A DNA stretch of 30,321 nt from the NCBI RefSeq assembly GCF_000006405.1, contig NW_003200720.1:58327-88647 (forward strand), in the 5' to 3' direction. Numbering within the stretch: the stretch's first letter is position 1; each line of letters starts with the position of its first letter. The translations under genes and the position numbers were made by a program. Shown here one piece after another: positions 10,271 through 20,031 of the stretch. Under the pieces are notes generated by a model, which did not search any database, was not told the DNA's origin, and saw only the letters and a list, made by a program, of their open reading frames with translations. This DNA comes from Perkinsus marinus ATCC 50983. Lineage: Eukaryota; Perkinsozoa; Perkinsida; Perkinsidae.

Positions 10271-10647
10271 ATCAATGTTGGCAAGTGACTAAGCTATTGG
10301 CAAATTCTGAATCTCACTGTATCATAGCTGTCTTAAGCAACTACATCCTCTCCAACAAGTAGGCTTGAAGTGCTGAAAGATGGAGGCCGATTACAGGGGA
10401 AGAAAACCAATTCCCTGGGTTGACCTAGAGCCACTCTGCATTGAATCATTGATACCTATACCCTCACCAAAACATACTAGAAATGGTTGAAGTTTCCAGC
10501 ATTTCGTTTTGAGCCGTCACTGAATAGTGGACAACTCTAAACGTCAACAACTCCTGAATGACCGGTCACACGAATAGCTCAGGATAGTTACTTGACGTAG
10601 ATAAAAGTCTCTGCCACTAGTCTCTGATTCACTATCATTTAATCTCA

Positions 10648-10830
10648 CGTTTGCAAGGTCGTATCTCACTCCAAGTGTAGCATGCTTATTGGCGCGTTCG
10701 GAGATCCAGCTCTGCATGACCCGGAGGAGCAGACTCGCATTATTCATTTCGTCCTCCACTGTTGTTGCTGGTTGAGTCTCCAGTGTGAGACTGATAATGC
10801 AGTTAGCATGTTCACTAACCACATGTTTGG
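10648..10830 (+). pseudogene. direct repeat copy 2, partial kinase 3' end
   Basis: This is homologous to 5772-6028. It keeps the exon text for [19 protein letters not shown], then skips the equivalent of the following intron and part of the last exon, rejoining at CCACTGTTGTTGC. It lacks a kinase domain and a clear start, so it looks like a truncated duplicate and not a gene, although an open frame from ATG 10682 runs 75 codons. Confidence 0.6.
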
Positions 10831-11053
10831 CAACTTGCCAAGCATCTCCCAAACTGGTGCCCTTCAAACTGACAGCATAGCTTACTGTATTGCTGCTGAC
10901 AGTCCTTAGCCATTTCAGTGAACTAATTTCACTCAGGAGTCTTATTTGACTCGGTCCTGATAGTATTCCATTGAAATACCCAATCCGGAAAGTGAGACGA
11001 GGGTGCTTTCTCTATACATCCTTTCGTTTGACCTGCTTCCCGACTAAAAATAC

Positions 11054-11613
11054 AACATACGCGTGAAAGCGTCTTGGGGAAAAGGAGTGAATGCGACTGA
11101 GCTAAAAGATAGAACTACGAAGCGAGCTGACACAGCAGCCTCGCGTGAATCGACAATGCATGCGACATCAAAAACACCATGGTACACGACGAATGATGAG
11201 GTTGTCGCAGTTATACCTGTAGCAAGCCGTTGATCAATAATAGCCGCTCTCGAGAACAACTCTGGATGCGGGATAAAGCTGCACACTGAGAAGCATACTC
11301 CTACTCGGAGCACCATGCTGGTAGTAGTAGTAGGATGCGGAAGGTCGCCAATACAGTCTCACTGGACGATGGCAGTGCAATTACGTAAGTCACATTAAGA
11401 GTTTTATAATGTACATGAGGATGGTTACAGTATCGGGTCGAATTCAGCCCAGGAAGCAACGTCAGAGGAGTCACACGAGCTACTCTCCATATCAACTCCG
11501 TCATCAACACCGCCTTCTGGGACGACACCAGAGTTCTCAATAATCACAACCGTACGGCGATTCTCACTACGGAGGGACCCGTCGACAACCAAATAGATAT
11601 CGAACAACCTGAA
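11054..11613 (+). CDS. possible plus-strand gene (partial model)
   Basis: Candidate exons about 11054-11203, 11332-11382 and 11432-11613 join in phase across GT-AG introns, including a good GTAAGT donor and a GGTTACAG acceptor, and end at TAA. Predicted text includes ATELKDRTTKRADTAAS and NSVINTAFWDDTRVLNN. No start codon is assigned and no family recognised. The third exon lies opposite the last exon of the minus-strand gene, with codons in antisense register, so one of the two is probably a shadow of the other. Confidence 0.3.
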
Positions 11614-14100
11614 TAACGTTGAGGAAATGCAAGATTGCAAGATATGGTTTATTTTCCTCCTCCTCCTACCCATCTTGAGTTCGTCTAAGCAAACTCTTGA
11701 CTTGAGCCACAGTGAGAGTGAACTGAATGACACCTCCCTTATAATCAATAGAGAGGGCCTTCCCCGACAGCCAACATGAGTTGCCCGAATCCATCTGTGA
11801 TACCAATACGACAGAGTAGTCGAGCCGTCGACGAAGAGGACTGAATCGGGAACAACAAAGATATACCGCACGGAGCGACTTGGAGTGAAAATCATCAACC
11901 ATGGACAATAGAAATTTACGTAGGAGATGAGGTAAGACAAGACCTACGTGGGATTCGAACCCACGCCCCTCCGCAAGAAAGCATGGAAAAATACCACTAT
12001 CGTAAATGGCTGCTTTTGACGCAGAAACAACAGACAGGCTGATAGCATACTCGGTAACATAGTATGGAACTTACCAGGTGTAAAGCGTCGCTATGCGGTC
12101 TGGCGAGAGAGTGTGAGGCGCGAGCGACTTCAACCGAATGCGCTCGGAATTTGTAGACATGTAAACGTCCATCTCGGCCGGAGGGGTCTTCGGAACAGTA
12201 CACAGGCGGAGCTCACAATGACCCGACTAAGATGACGAATCTTAGGTCCAAGAGCGGAAGATACAGAATAGGTCCACTCTTACGGATGCCAGTGCCGCTA
12301 TGAGCATTCTTTTATCGCATCTGATCTTCCTGTTGTCACGCACCCAATGTGTCTCGGATAAATTTAGGCCACATTCTCGTTGCAAAGACTCTTCCAACGC
12401 CGTATAGAGTTGCTCAATCGACTCCTTGTCAGCGAGTTCTATCACAAATCTGAAGAGTTAGATCTGTCACCAGCGCTCATTTGGAAGTATGTACTTTGCG
12501 ACGAGCTCTCCCGTGATGCCGCTGTGCAGGAAAACAGTCAAAGACTTGTCATGGTTCTCAACCAGAAGCGGATTAAAATCGGAGATATCCCAATCAGAAC
12601 CTGAAAGAGAATCCAAAGGTTCTACTTGGTAAGATACAAACAAGGTCCGAGGAGACCCACCAGGGGTGGATGCCGGGGAGTGACCCATCGAGCATCCCGT
12701 CTGGCTGACGATTTCCGAAAGCACTTCGTCGCATTTCTAAAGAACAAACATACCACTGATTTAGGTTAGTCTCCAAAGATACCTCAGCAGAGAGAGGTTC
12801 ATCGTTGTCCGGGTCGAAGTCAATCACAGACACTGACTCGTCCAATCCAGCGTCGCCATCATAGTAATCAGCAGCAGAGGGGGCACGGGCAAATGTGTCC
12901 CTAGTTTCGTGCCGGGAAAGGCTCCGATGTCGACAGTCAACCTGATGATGCAATGCAACAATTCATCGACCTCGTGGCGCAATGGAAGCGCGTCGGTTTC
13001 CGGAGCCGAAGGTTGCGGGTTCAAGTCCCGCCGGGGTTATTTCTCCCGCCGCCCCACCCTTATTTGCAGTCCATCCACTTCCCTTCCAAATGGGGAGAGC
13101 GTCACCGGCGAGAACGCCGCCGGAGAAGGACACGTCTGAGAGGAGGCAACGCGGATACCTTTCACTATGCCGAGTGCGCGTAGAACTTCCAATAAATCTA
13201 ATGATTCTCCCAAAAAGCCGATCAGTCTTGCAAGCGAACTTCAACACATAACCCCAAAACAACTTGCAATTCGAGACCCGACCCAGGGCCCTTCGACCAG
13301 GAGGTATACATCAATGCTACATTATCATAATTAACATTACCAACTCCCTCCAGCTCCATCGAAACCGTTCCCACATAGTCTTATAGAGTTCGGGAACCTC
13401 TACCACATTGCAATTGAATTCGTACTTCAGTTCTAGGTCAGTATACTATCGATTAGTAACAATCCTATATTCTTTCCTATGATTCCCACCGAGCCGGCCT
13501 TTCACTTCACAACTACATCAACTCCTTTAGGCCGGCCGGCCTTCCCCATTACCTGTATGAGCGATTGATACTTCAACAACACGTCAGGAGTGCAGACGGG
13601 CAAACTCGGAGAGCGCTGTAGAGCCTCATCAGGCGTATACACCACTCTTGTTGCATCGCCACAGCCCTGAGGACTAGGGAGGTCCCCGGTTCGATTCCCA
13701 CACGCTGCATTATCACATTCTGCGTCCTGAGAACGGTTCTATGTTGTGGACTTATCTCCGCTTCTCCCAACAATTGGACGGATACCTGAATAACCCAGAC
13801 TGTCACTAAATCGCAATATATCACCAAGTTCAGCGCACACTGGTGGCAACCCAAGCTGATACATACATCACAGCTACCGTAGACTCCGTAATACATAGCA
13901 CCATATAACAGTGCTACCATACATTCATTAAGGACTAGTTCGCCTACGTGCTGGTGTGTAGTAAGTACACTATCGGCCACATCGCTCAATAACATGAGAT
14001 ATTTAAACTCATGCAATAAGGGGCGGAGCAGAGCATCCCGTTTACGGGGTCTGCGAGGCGGCGCCCCCAGCCTAGTATTAACCATTACTAGTAGTACCAT
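11425..14100 (-). CDS. unknown multi-exon protein
   Basis: The best-supported exon chain, all in phase on the minus strand, is 13238-13106, 12941-12783, 12736-12495, 12449-12344 and 12226-12075, with GT-AG introns of 45-164 nt. Less certain are an upstream exon at 13432-13341, a possible first exon from ATG 14085 or 14100 (text ALLRPLLHEFKYLM), and the 3' exons (from 11878, 11794-11670, 11608-11425, ending TAA). The protein has an acidic linker (DFDPDNDEP), a Ser/Pro-rich stretch (GHSPASTPGGSP) and a block LVAKFVIELADKESIEQLY with a following helix ALEESLQREC, again reminiscent of a PH-type C-terminus. I cannot name the family. Its intron 13105-12942 contains tRNA-Arg antisense and its intron 12074-11879 contains a tRNA-like module. 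Confidence 0.55.
11949..12012 (-). pseudogene. tRNA-like module in intron 12074-11879
   Basis: On the minus strand a perfect T-arm (GTGGG TTCGAAT CCCAC) is followed by an acceptor-like GTAGGTC, and a D-loop-like ATAGTGGTA lies upstream. No matching GACCTAC 5' acceptor strand or good anticodon stem is found, so it is not a functional tRNA by inspection. It has the same orientation as the host gene. Confidence 0.45.
12968..13039 (+). tRNA. tRNA-Arg (CCG anticodon)
   Basis: This is a complete 72-nt cloverleaf. The acceptor is GACCTCG/CGGGGTT (all paired, with two G-U wobbles) and the discriminator is A. The D-stem is GCGC/GCGC and the anticodon stem TCGGT/GCCGA closes loop TTCCGGA (anticodon CCG, Arg CGG codons). 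The T-arm is GCGGG TTCAAGT CCCGC. It lies antisense in an intron of the minus-strand unknown gene. No run of four T follows within about 50 nt, so its pol III terminator is not obvious. Confidence 0.92.
13655..13713 (+). pseudogene. tRNA-like remnant
   Basis: A T-arm-like GGTCCCCGGTTCGATTCCC is followed by ACACGCTGC, and a short stem-loop (CCCT/AGGG) precedes it. No D-arm or acceptor pairing is found. It lies within the unresolved 5' part of the minus-strand gene, antisense to it. Confidence 0.35.
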
Positions 14101-14147
14101 ATACTAGTACACTCAGTTGCTCAGTGTAGGACATATAGTAAGTATTC

Positions 14148-16014
14148 CTAGTACGATCTCAGTAATACCAGTACTACCACTTCCCTCTTCTCAGCTTCGC
14201 TCCGCTGCTCTCCAATGATGTTATTGATGAACCCACCCGGTGAGTTGGTGGCCGTCGTAGCTGGCGTTGGACAGATACAGGGGCTCTGAAAATGAACCTT
14301 CACTGCGCCACGAAATTCCAAAATCACATACCTTCAACGAGGAGCCATCTTGTCTGTCACCGGAGGCACTGCTCATCGGGGCTATTGAAAGCCTCTTACG
14401 GACCTGGAAAGTACCATTGGAGTTTTACGTGAAGGGGCGGCGTAAAACTCGGTGAAAAACGCGAAATATTACAAAAAAAATACAAAATGAGTAGAAAAAA
14501 AATACAAAAAATATGAATAATATTTGCTGGCAGTGTATGAGCTTTTGAGAAACATGCGCTGCCGTAGAAAAGTTGATCTAATACGTCAGCATCACCTACC
14601 TCTGCTGGGCTTTCCCCCAATGATACCAAAACTGCCGCTAAATGTACTGATACGGGATCAGGCAACACCTGGGAACTCACTTTTGGGCTGGTCGATGGTG
14701 GTGCCTGGGGACGACGATACGATATCAATAGTTATAAAATGATTGTGAAATGAGGATAAACAAGGATGAATCTTTACTATCACCAAACCCTACATAATTG
14801 CGTTATATAGAACGATTATGGATGAATAATCGTTCTATACGATTGCGTCGTACAGAACGATTATAGAACACAATCGTTCTACATGATTACGTTATATAGA
14901 ACGATTATAGGGTTATAATCGTTCTGTATAATTGCGTTGTATAGAACGATTATAGAGTTACAATCGTTCTACATATATGCGTTATATGGAACGATTATAG
15001 AATCACAATCGTTCTACATATATGCGTTATATAGACCGATTATAGGTTTATAATCGTTCTATATAATTGCGTTATATAGACCGACTATAGGGTCATAATC
15101 GTTCTATACATTCACGATCATCATCACCATTCCAGTGGTCGTCCTAATTTGTTGTCGACTCAAGGCTTCCATCAAAAGCGCCTTCGCTTCCTCCAGCTGC
15201 TCTTGCCGACGCGCTGCATCTTTCATAACAGAAGCTGCTTGGGCCTGAATAAATATATATAATTTATTTCATACCACTCCTTCCCGACTCACGCAAGCAA
15301 TGCCCCTGTGTATGAGGTCATCCTCACTCAGCCGTTCCTCTTCTTGTTGGGAGTTCTTTACAATCGTTTCCCGTCTGTGGAACGGAAATACAAATATACA
15401 TTGGAGTTTCACGGCCACCCTAGTGATATGAAAACCACTAGTGAAAAACATATTGCTCGACTACTACAGGTCGCGAATATCGCGTTTTTCACCGAGTTTT
15501 ACGCCACTTTACGTAAAACGGGTGATATGCAGTAGTCGCGAAATATGTTTTTCACTAGTGTTTTTCATATCACTAGGGTGGTGAAACTCCATTGAAAGCT
15601 ATAGAAAACAGAAAACACGTATAAAGTTGAATATGATTCTCCTGAAGATGGAGTTGCTCCTTATCAAACTAAGTGGTGCTTAAGTAAGCAAAGTAGTGCT
15701 AAATCTCTTTGGGCATTTTCACTCGTGAAACTTCGAGACTCGAAAATCAATGGAAAAACGTGAAGTGCTGTGATACTCAACGTAAATTGTAAGACGTATA
15801 TATTTCCGCGAACGTTTTTCCCGCAGAATGAAATGTAAAATATGTTTTTCACATCACTAGGGTTGTGAAACTCCAATATTGATTTTCATACTCCGAATTA
15901 ACAAGCTCACCTGCATGGGGTTGAACTCTGCCTGAGGGCTCTGGTCGCCTTTACTTCACCACCATCATCATCATCGGGAGCAACAGGTACAGTAGTCGAT
16001 GAAACACAGCCCAT
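14148..16014 (-). CDS. small coiled-coil protein, MGCVSS N-terminus, 158 aa
   Basis: Exons on the minus strand: 16014-15991, 15931-15911, 15244-15128, 14704-14600, 14403-14332 and 14285-14148 (stop TAG). All phases agree across GT-AG introns of 59, 666, 423, 196 and 46 nt. MGCVSS matches an N-myristoylation/palmitoylation signal (Gly2, Cys3), which would tether it to membranes. Residues about 16-45 (AQAASVMKDAARRQEQLEEA and on) form a clear amphipathic coiled coil. Then come a Pro/Ser-rich linker and a C-terminus with GEQRSEAEKREVVV. The family is unknown. The first intron is the weakest call; without it the leader would instead read through an acidic stretch out of frame with exon 3. The large introns hold MITEs and the 45-bp hairpin satellite. 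It ends about 50 bp before the possible start of the next minus-strand gene. Confidence 0.6.
14419..14470 (+). mobile_element. MITE copy A (one end only)
   Basis: Starts GGAGTTTTACGTGAAG after ATT and contains the family's internal hairpin CGTAAAAC and TCGGTGAAAAACGCGA. The right end is lost in an AT-rich run. It sits in the 196-nt intron of the MGCVSS gene. Confidence 0.6.
14791..15110. repeat. 45-bp tandem repeat, each unit a hairpin (7 copies)
   Basis: The word GAACGATTA or a variant recurs at 14810, 14855, 14899, 14944, 14989, 15034 and 15079, a strict 44-45 bp period. Each unit contains AGAACGATTATAG, a few bases, then CTATAATCGTTCT-like inverse text, giving about 11-12 bp stems, joined by TATATGCGTTATAT spacers. 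The array lies entirely in the 423-nt intron 14705-15127 of the MGCVSS gene. Confidence 0.93.
15403..15590. mobile_element. MITE copy B, complete, 188 bp
   Basis: The terminal inverted repeats begin GGAGTTTCAC and continue CACCCTAGTGATATGAAAA, about 30 bp. Both ends are intact and flanked by the 3-bp duplication ATT (15400-15402 and 15591-15593). Internal inverted words (TTTACG, CGCGAATATCGCG) make it almost wholly self-complementary. It codes for no protein. It is in the 666-nt intron of the MGCVSS gene. Confidence 0.9.
15720..15874. mobile_element. MITE copy C, degenerate
   Basis: The right end is clear (TTTTTCACATCACTAGGGTTGTGAAACTCC then AAT, with the conserved parts in that order). The left end is diverged or lost. 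It lies in the same intron as copy B. Confidence 0.6.
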
Positions 16015-16285
16015 TGTGAGCCATGGAAAATAAACTGAGTTGTGACTTCTTAGTGCCCATTGAGATAACACTACACACGATATAACTGCAGGAGAATGCC
16101 TTACTTAGCCGACGTCTACTATCTTCATCGTGACCTCATCAGCTGAGCCGCCCAGTAGACATATTGTGTGCTACGAAGAGATTGAGACAGCGACAATGCT
16201 TGTAGCAGCATCTTGCAGTTTTCACATATACTTGTTATATGCAATAGTAGTGTATATATTCCTTTTCAATGTTGTGTTTATCATT

Positions 16286-16389
16286 GGAGTTTCATCCGTG
16301 ATATGAAAGTTTGCACGTTGAAACATATCTTATATCGCGTTTTTCACCGAGTATTACGCTACTTCACGTCATACGGGTCGTGAAACTCC
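16286..16389. mobile_element. MITE copy D, complete short form, 104 bp
   Basis: GGAGTTTCA at the left and TGAAACTCC at the right are flanked by ATT (16283-16285 and 16390-16392). The inside keeps GTTTTTCACCGAGT and ACGTCATACG but lacks much of the arm seen in copy B, so it looks like an internally deleted form. Confidence 0.85.
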
Positions 16390-16439
16390 ATTCTTGTTTT
16401 CAACATAAACTAGAGTACAATACTGTGTGATAAAAAACC

Positions 16440-16515
16440 GACATTTGCGGTATGCAGCAGTCACGAAATATACTTTTCACTAGTGTGTACCAAATCACTA
16501 GGGTTGAACTTCACT
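16440..16515. mobile_element. MITE fragment E
   Basis: Contains the right-half text TATGCAGCAGTCACGAAATA and TTCACTAGTG, then TCACTAGGGTTGAA; it lacks the terminal GAAACTCC. Confidence 0.55.
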
Positions 16516-17141
16516 AACGTGTTGTAGTACACGAGTATGAGTTATGAAACCAGCAGTGTAAAACAATCAGTGTTGGAGTAGGAATATACGTTGGTTTTGC
16601 TCACCTGAGTGGCTCAGAAGTTTCCAAAGCTAATTTCGGGAGTTTATATGAGAACGAGCGTTGAAGTGTATGGAAATCAATAACAAATCTTCCTAAAATA
16701 TTCATAGTATCACCAACGCAAATAGTTGACAATGTACATATTTTATCACGCTGAAAATAATACCGACAAAGTGATTGTGAAACTGTTAACCCTTTGGGAA
16801 CTCTAGGCAATAGTTAATGGAATCTAGAGATTCTATCTACAATCGTACTCGTGAAATCATGATCAACTAACTTCGAGCTGAGTTAAGCTTCCAAATCTGT
16901 CCACGCTGCACTGTCCTCGCCATTTTTCACTGCAAAGATCCATATATATACTCGCTCGCCAGGAGTGAAACCGTTGCAATGCAGAACATGGCATGTAATA
17001 ATAAACTAAGATTATACGTTGCGTCCACACTTTTGTGGAATTGTGTTCTCATTCATCATGGCCGATGATCAGCACAGCACAACCACAGAAACTGAAGAGA
17101 CAATACTCGAACTACTGATAGCTCTTTTTGAGTTCAAGGAT

Positions 17142-17190
17142 TGTTCAGTATGCTATAACTCATTAGTAAGGAGTTATAGGATACTGAACA
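17142..17190. repeat. hairpin, 20-bp arms, 9-nt loop
   Basis: TGTTCAGTATGCTATAACTC at 17142-17161 pairs with 17171-17190 with one mismatch. The loop is 9 nt. The size resembles a small-RNA precursor or a decayed fold-back element. Confidence 0.65.
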
Positions 17191-17423
17191 GCACTTGCAT
17201 AGTATAGGGTGAAAAAGTTATGTTGTTAATTGAAAATTATGATTGTACAAATGGAATGCCTCGAACGTCTCTCCAGAAGTGTAAAAACTTCTACCAGTGC
17301 ACATGAGTGATATATATTGATAATTGCTGTACACAATCATGGTATCCGGAAGAGCCCTTGTATTTTTTCAATATACAGTCGAGTAGAGATGTCGACGTAG
17401 TAGTCACTTACCTCATAGAAGTA

Positions 17424-17488
17424 GTAAGACGAATGCTATAGTGGTAAGATGTCATACTTAAATCCTATACGCCGAAGTTCTAATCTTG
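17424..17488 (+). pseudogene. weak tRNA-like stretch
   Basis: D-arm-like GCTATAGTGGTAAGATG is followed after tRNA-like spacing by AAGTTCTAATCTTGG, which departs from the T-loop consensus. Acceptor strands do not pair. Confidence 0.2.
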
Positions 17489-17580
17489 GGAGTGGTATTA
17501 CTAAAACGTATATTATGCCGCTCATTAGATTGTAAAATCATACGACCCGCTGATCAACAGAGAGAGTTCGGTGTGCTTAC

Positions 17581-17912
17581 CTGTTTTGCGAAGTCCTTCG
17601 TATAATCGTTCATGCCATCCACTGCCATTACTGTACGGCTGAAACGCATGAACCAGGGGATATCGCGCACGCCATTCTAATCGATCCTGCTACACCCACC
17701 CGTGAGCGAAAGAAAGAGGACAGTTAGGGGTAGGACGATTGCTACACTGCTATATTGGAACGTAATGTACTCACATTGACGGTGCATGTGAGTTGACCGC
17801 ATGAACGTTTTAACGCTCCTTTTCGGACGAACGATGATGTCGGCACTCATATTAAAATATGTTATTTCTCCACTATCCATAATCTTGTACATGGCTTCTT
17901 CCCAATCCCTTT
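17581..17912 (-). CDS. coding-looking exons, unassigned gene
   Basis: Two blocks on the minus strand have good splice signals. Exon 17676-17581 (32 codons, GVRDIPWFMRFSRTVMAVDG) ends at CAG|GTAAGC. Exon about 17912-17775 (DWEEAMYKIMDSGEITYF) ends at a GTGAGT donor. A microexon near 17440 may follow. I could not join the two in phase, so an exon is missing or one boundary is wrong. No family recognised. Confidence 0.35.
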
Positions 17913-17978
17913 CTATGTCCCTATGTCGTTCAGTGACGTAGTATCAACTATCCGCTACACTGACATCAGCTCCGCTGG

Positions 17979-18732
17979 CTACTCATGGACTACTACTATC
18001 AAGCTCGGTTGAGGCTTTGATTGGAATTGTGTAAGATCGCTGGACGTGTTGGAATGGACGACTGGAATAGTAGTATCAAGGGGGAACGGTCTTGTGTGTG
18101 TTTTATTAGTTCCCATTGTATTACATTTTTCGAAAGTCGTACGTATATCGATGTTAGCTCTCACTATAGGGTCGAACCACATTCGAGATAGCAATTTCGT
18201 CGTTTACTACAACAGACTACGATAGTTGCAGGTTTAGTACAACCTCAAAAACGTGAAATTGAAATGTTGTACATTGATGCATCGCACGAGTCACTTGGTT
18301 TATCTTGGGTCTGCACGAAACTGTGGAAGTCATCAAGTGACTGTTCCTTGAGTGAATTCATCTCAGCAGACAGAGCAGTGAGAAGACCTGATTTTCATCA
18401 GTCCTCTTTCACGCCTTGTGTGTGCTGCTTGGTAGCGTGGAAGTCCGGCCAGTTTTATGATGACTCATCATTGACGAGTGCCTCAAGATAGAAGCTCTAC
18501 CTTCTCTAGCACGAGCGAACCTAAGCGGTTGGATAGGTGTAGGACAATGACAGGGCATTGAGCTTAAGGCCGTTACTACTCTTCAGCGAAGGTTGCTACC
18601 GAGCAATTGGTTACTAGCAGTGGCAAAAATATACTGAGCTTATTTCCGTCAAGGTTGATCAATGGGTCGCCACTCTTACTCGGTGAGGCCCCCCGAGGTG
18701 ATGTGGTTGATGCTGACACGACTTTCTAGTGG
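17979..18732. other. unresolved stretch
   Basis: Short open frames on both strands (minus 18194-17979; plus 18264-18491) read like protein in places, but I find no consistent start, splice or stop set and no recognisable domain. Confidence 0.25.
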
Positions 18733-19560
18733 AGAGTTACTACGGCATTGACAAGTCGTTGAATGAGACCAGCTGCCCATCCGTTTCATCGTTGGAGGGT
18801 CGGGCATGGATAGAGACCCTTGAAGTATCAGAGTTCTTAAACGGATTGAAAGGATCCGGCAAGTAGAGAGGAAAGGTGGAATTAAGTTTGGCAAGGGCGG
18901 CAACCGATTTATCTCTTGATCTAGCGCCCATGTTTTCCCGATGCGGTCGCCGGAGAGCTCAGTATAGAACCGGATGGCCATGCTTTACATACAGGGTGTG
19001 GAATCCTAGTAGATCGGCTCGATGCCAAGGGCCGCCTGGACATCTCCATTCTCTGGCAAGTCATGGACAGCTTTATGGACTACTACTTTGGTATTGATGA
19101 TTTGCTTTTCTTATGGCTGGCGAATATTTGAAGACGTTCAGTGAAAGCGTGGTGGAGGCTATCTGTAGGTTGCTTGAACAGCATTGGTCCGCAACGCCAT
19201 TTGAAGCATGGCCGTATGCTCGAGGAGAGCTTGAACAGCTTGGGTTTGCTTCTCAGCATGGGTGTCGGATAAGTAGGACGGAGCAAACCAATTATAACAT
19301 CTCGCAAGTGATGGACTGTATTCTTTCATGTAATCCTCGGCCTGAGCTCTCTGCGGTACCTAGTGCGAGTTACCAACCTTCCTTGAAATCGCCCTGATAT
19401 TGGTGATGGTAGCGAGAAGGAACATGTTGATGGATTCCGATCGACATTGTTGAACGAGAAGTATCTCGGTGTGAATACTCTCTTCCCTAGTTGTACTCAA
19501 AGACTTATCGATTCGTGTTGGGAATGTTTCCGATTCTGTGTTGGGAGTACCGTAGATTGT
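18733..19560 (+). CDS. possible multi-exon gene, incomplete model
   Basis: Plus-strand coding-looking blocks follow one another: YYGIDKSLNETSCPS (from about 18733), GILVDRLDAKGRLDISILWQ (about 18994-19090), ESVVEAICRLLEQHW (about 19139 on) and LLNEKYLGVNTLF (about 19450). Some join in phase across plausible introns (a GTCGCC donor to ACATACAG), others do not. It may be a host gene with misread introns or a decaying gene. No family recognised. Confidence 0.3.
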
Positions 19561-20031
19561 CGGAGATGAATTCCCTCCATTGGTAGAAGTTCTACCGTAG
19601 AACGTGTACCTCTTTTTACGACTCTTTGTGTATTAGTCTAGCGTCACTGCGCCACGAAATTGCCCATGGCTGATTCTTATCAGATTCCTGCGGGACGCCG
19701 GTGTGAACATCTCGAATGAAGTGTCGATGAGTAGGAGGATGTCCTTCTCCGCTCAAAAGTTGGTATGCTGTACAGCTGGGTTTTTTTATGAGTTCTGGCA
19801 ATCGTCGTTATGGATCGGAGTAGTTGTACCAGATGGTGACACTGTGGATTCGTGTCACCATCACGACGATCGGAAAGATGGGAATGCGGAGATTTGTATA
19901 AATATATCGGCACATGAGTAATTCGCGGGTGGGTCCCACCTCCGTGCATAATTCAAACAACCCCACTCGGTGAGGTATGTGAGGTTGCGTTTGGGTACCG
20001 GTTGTATTTGATCTTAGTCTGCATTTGAAGC
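19561..20031. other. intergenic stretch
   Basis: No supported gene. ACTGCGCCACGAAATT (about 19644) recurs near 14301 in the intron of the MGCVSS gene, a 16-bp match of unknown meaning. Confidence 0.3.

Larger units (their letters stand above)
9303..10647. other. intergenic stretch with hairpins and repeats
   Basis: No supported gene. It contains a 12-bp perfect hairpin (9573-9621), a copy of the dispersed ACATGTGTTGG family on the minus strand (core about 9870-9893), a double palindrome (10198-10270), and a diverged direct repeat of about 45 bp at 9506-9552 and 10490-10536 sharing TTTGTGCCGTCAATGAACAG-like text. Confidence 0.5.
16015..17574. other. intergenic stretch with MITE copies and a hairpin
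   Basis: Upstream of the MGCVSS gene I see MITE copies D and E, and a 20-bp-arm hairpin at 17142-17190. A short frame from ATG 17058 (MADDQHSTTTETEE...) is open for 49 codons and overlaps the hairpin; I cannot support it as a gene. A weak tRNA-like stretch is at 17424-17488. Confidence 0.4.

Noticed and set aside
10682-10909. 75-codon open frame as a gene
   Set aside because: It is the duplicated kinase 3' end read through a deletion, with no independent support.
12963-13262. 99-codon minus-strand frame across the tRNA-Arg
   Set aside because: It reads through the tRNA and an intron; a different frame ending at the GTGACG donor (13106) fits the downstream exon.
14791-15110. CRISPR-like array
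   Set aside because: Units are contiguous and nearly identical with no unique spacers, and the setting is a eukaryotic intron.
18240-19560. A decayed retroelement, suggested by an IDASHESLG-like word
   Set aside because: No reverse transcriptase, integrase, protease or terminal repeats could be recognised; left as unassigned coding-looking sequence.
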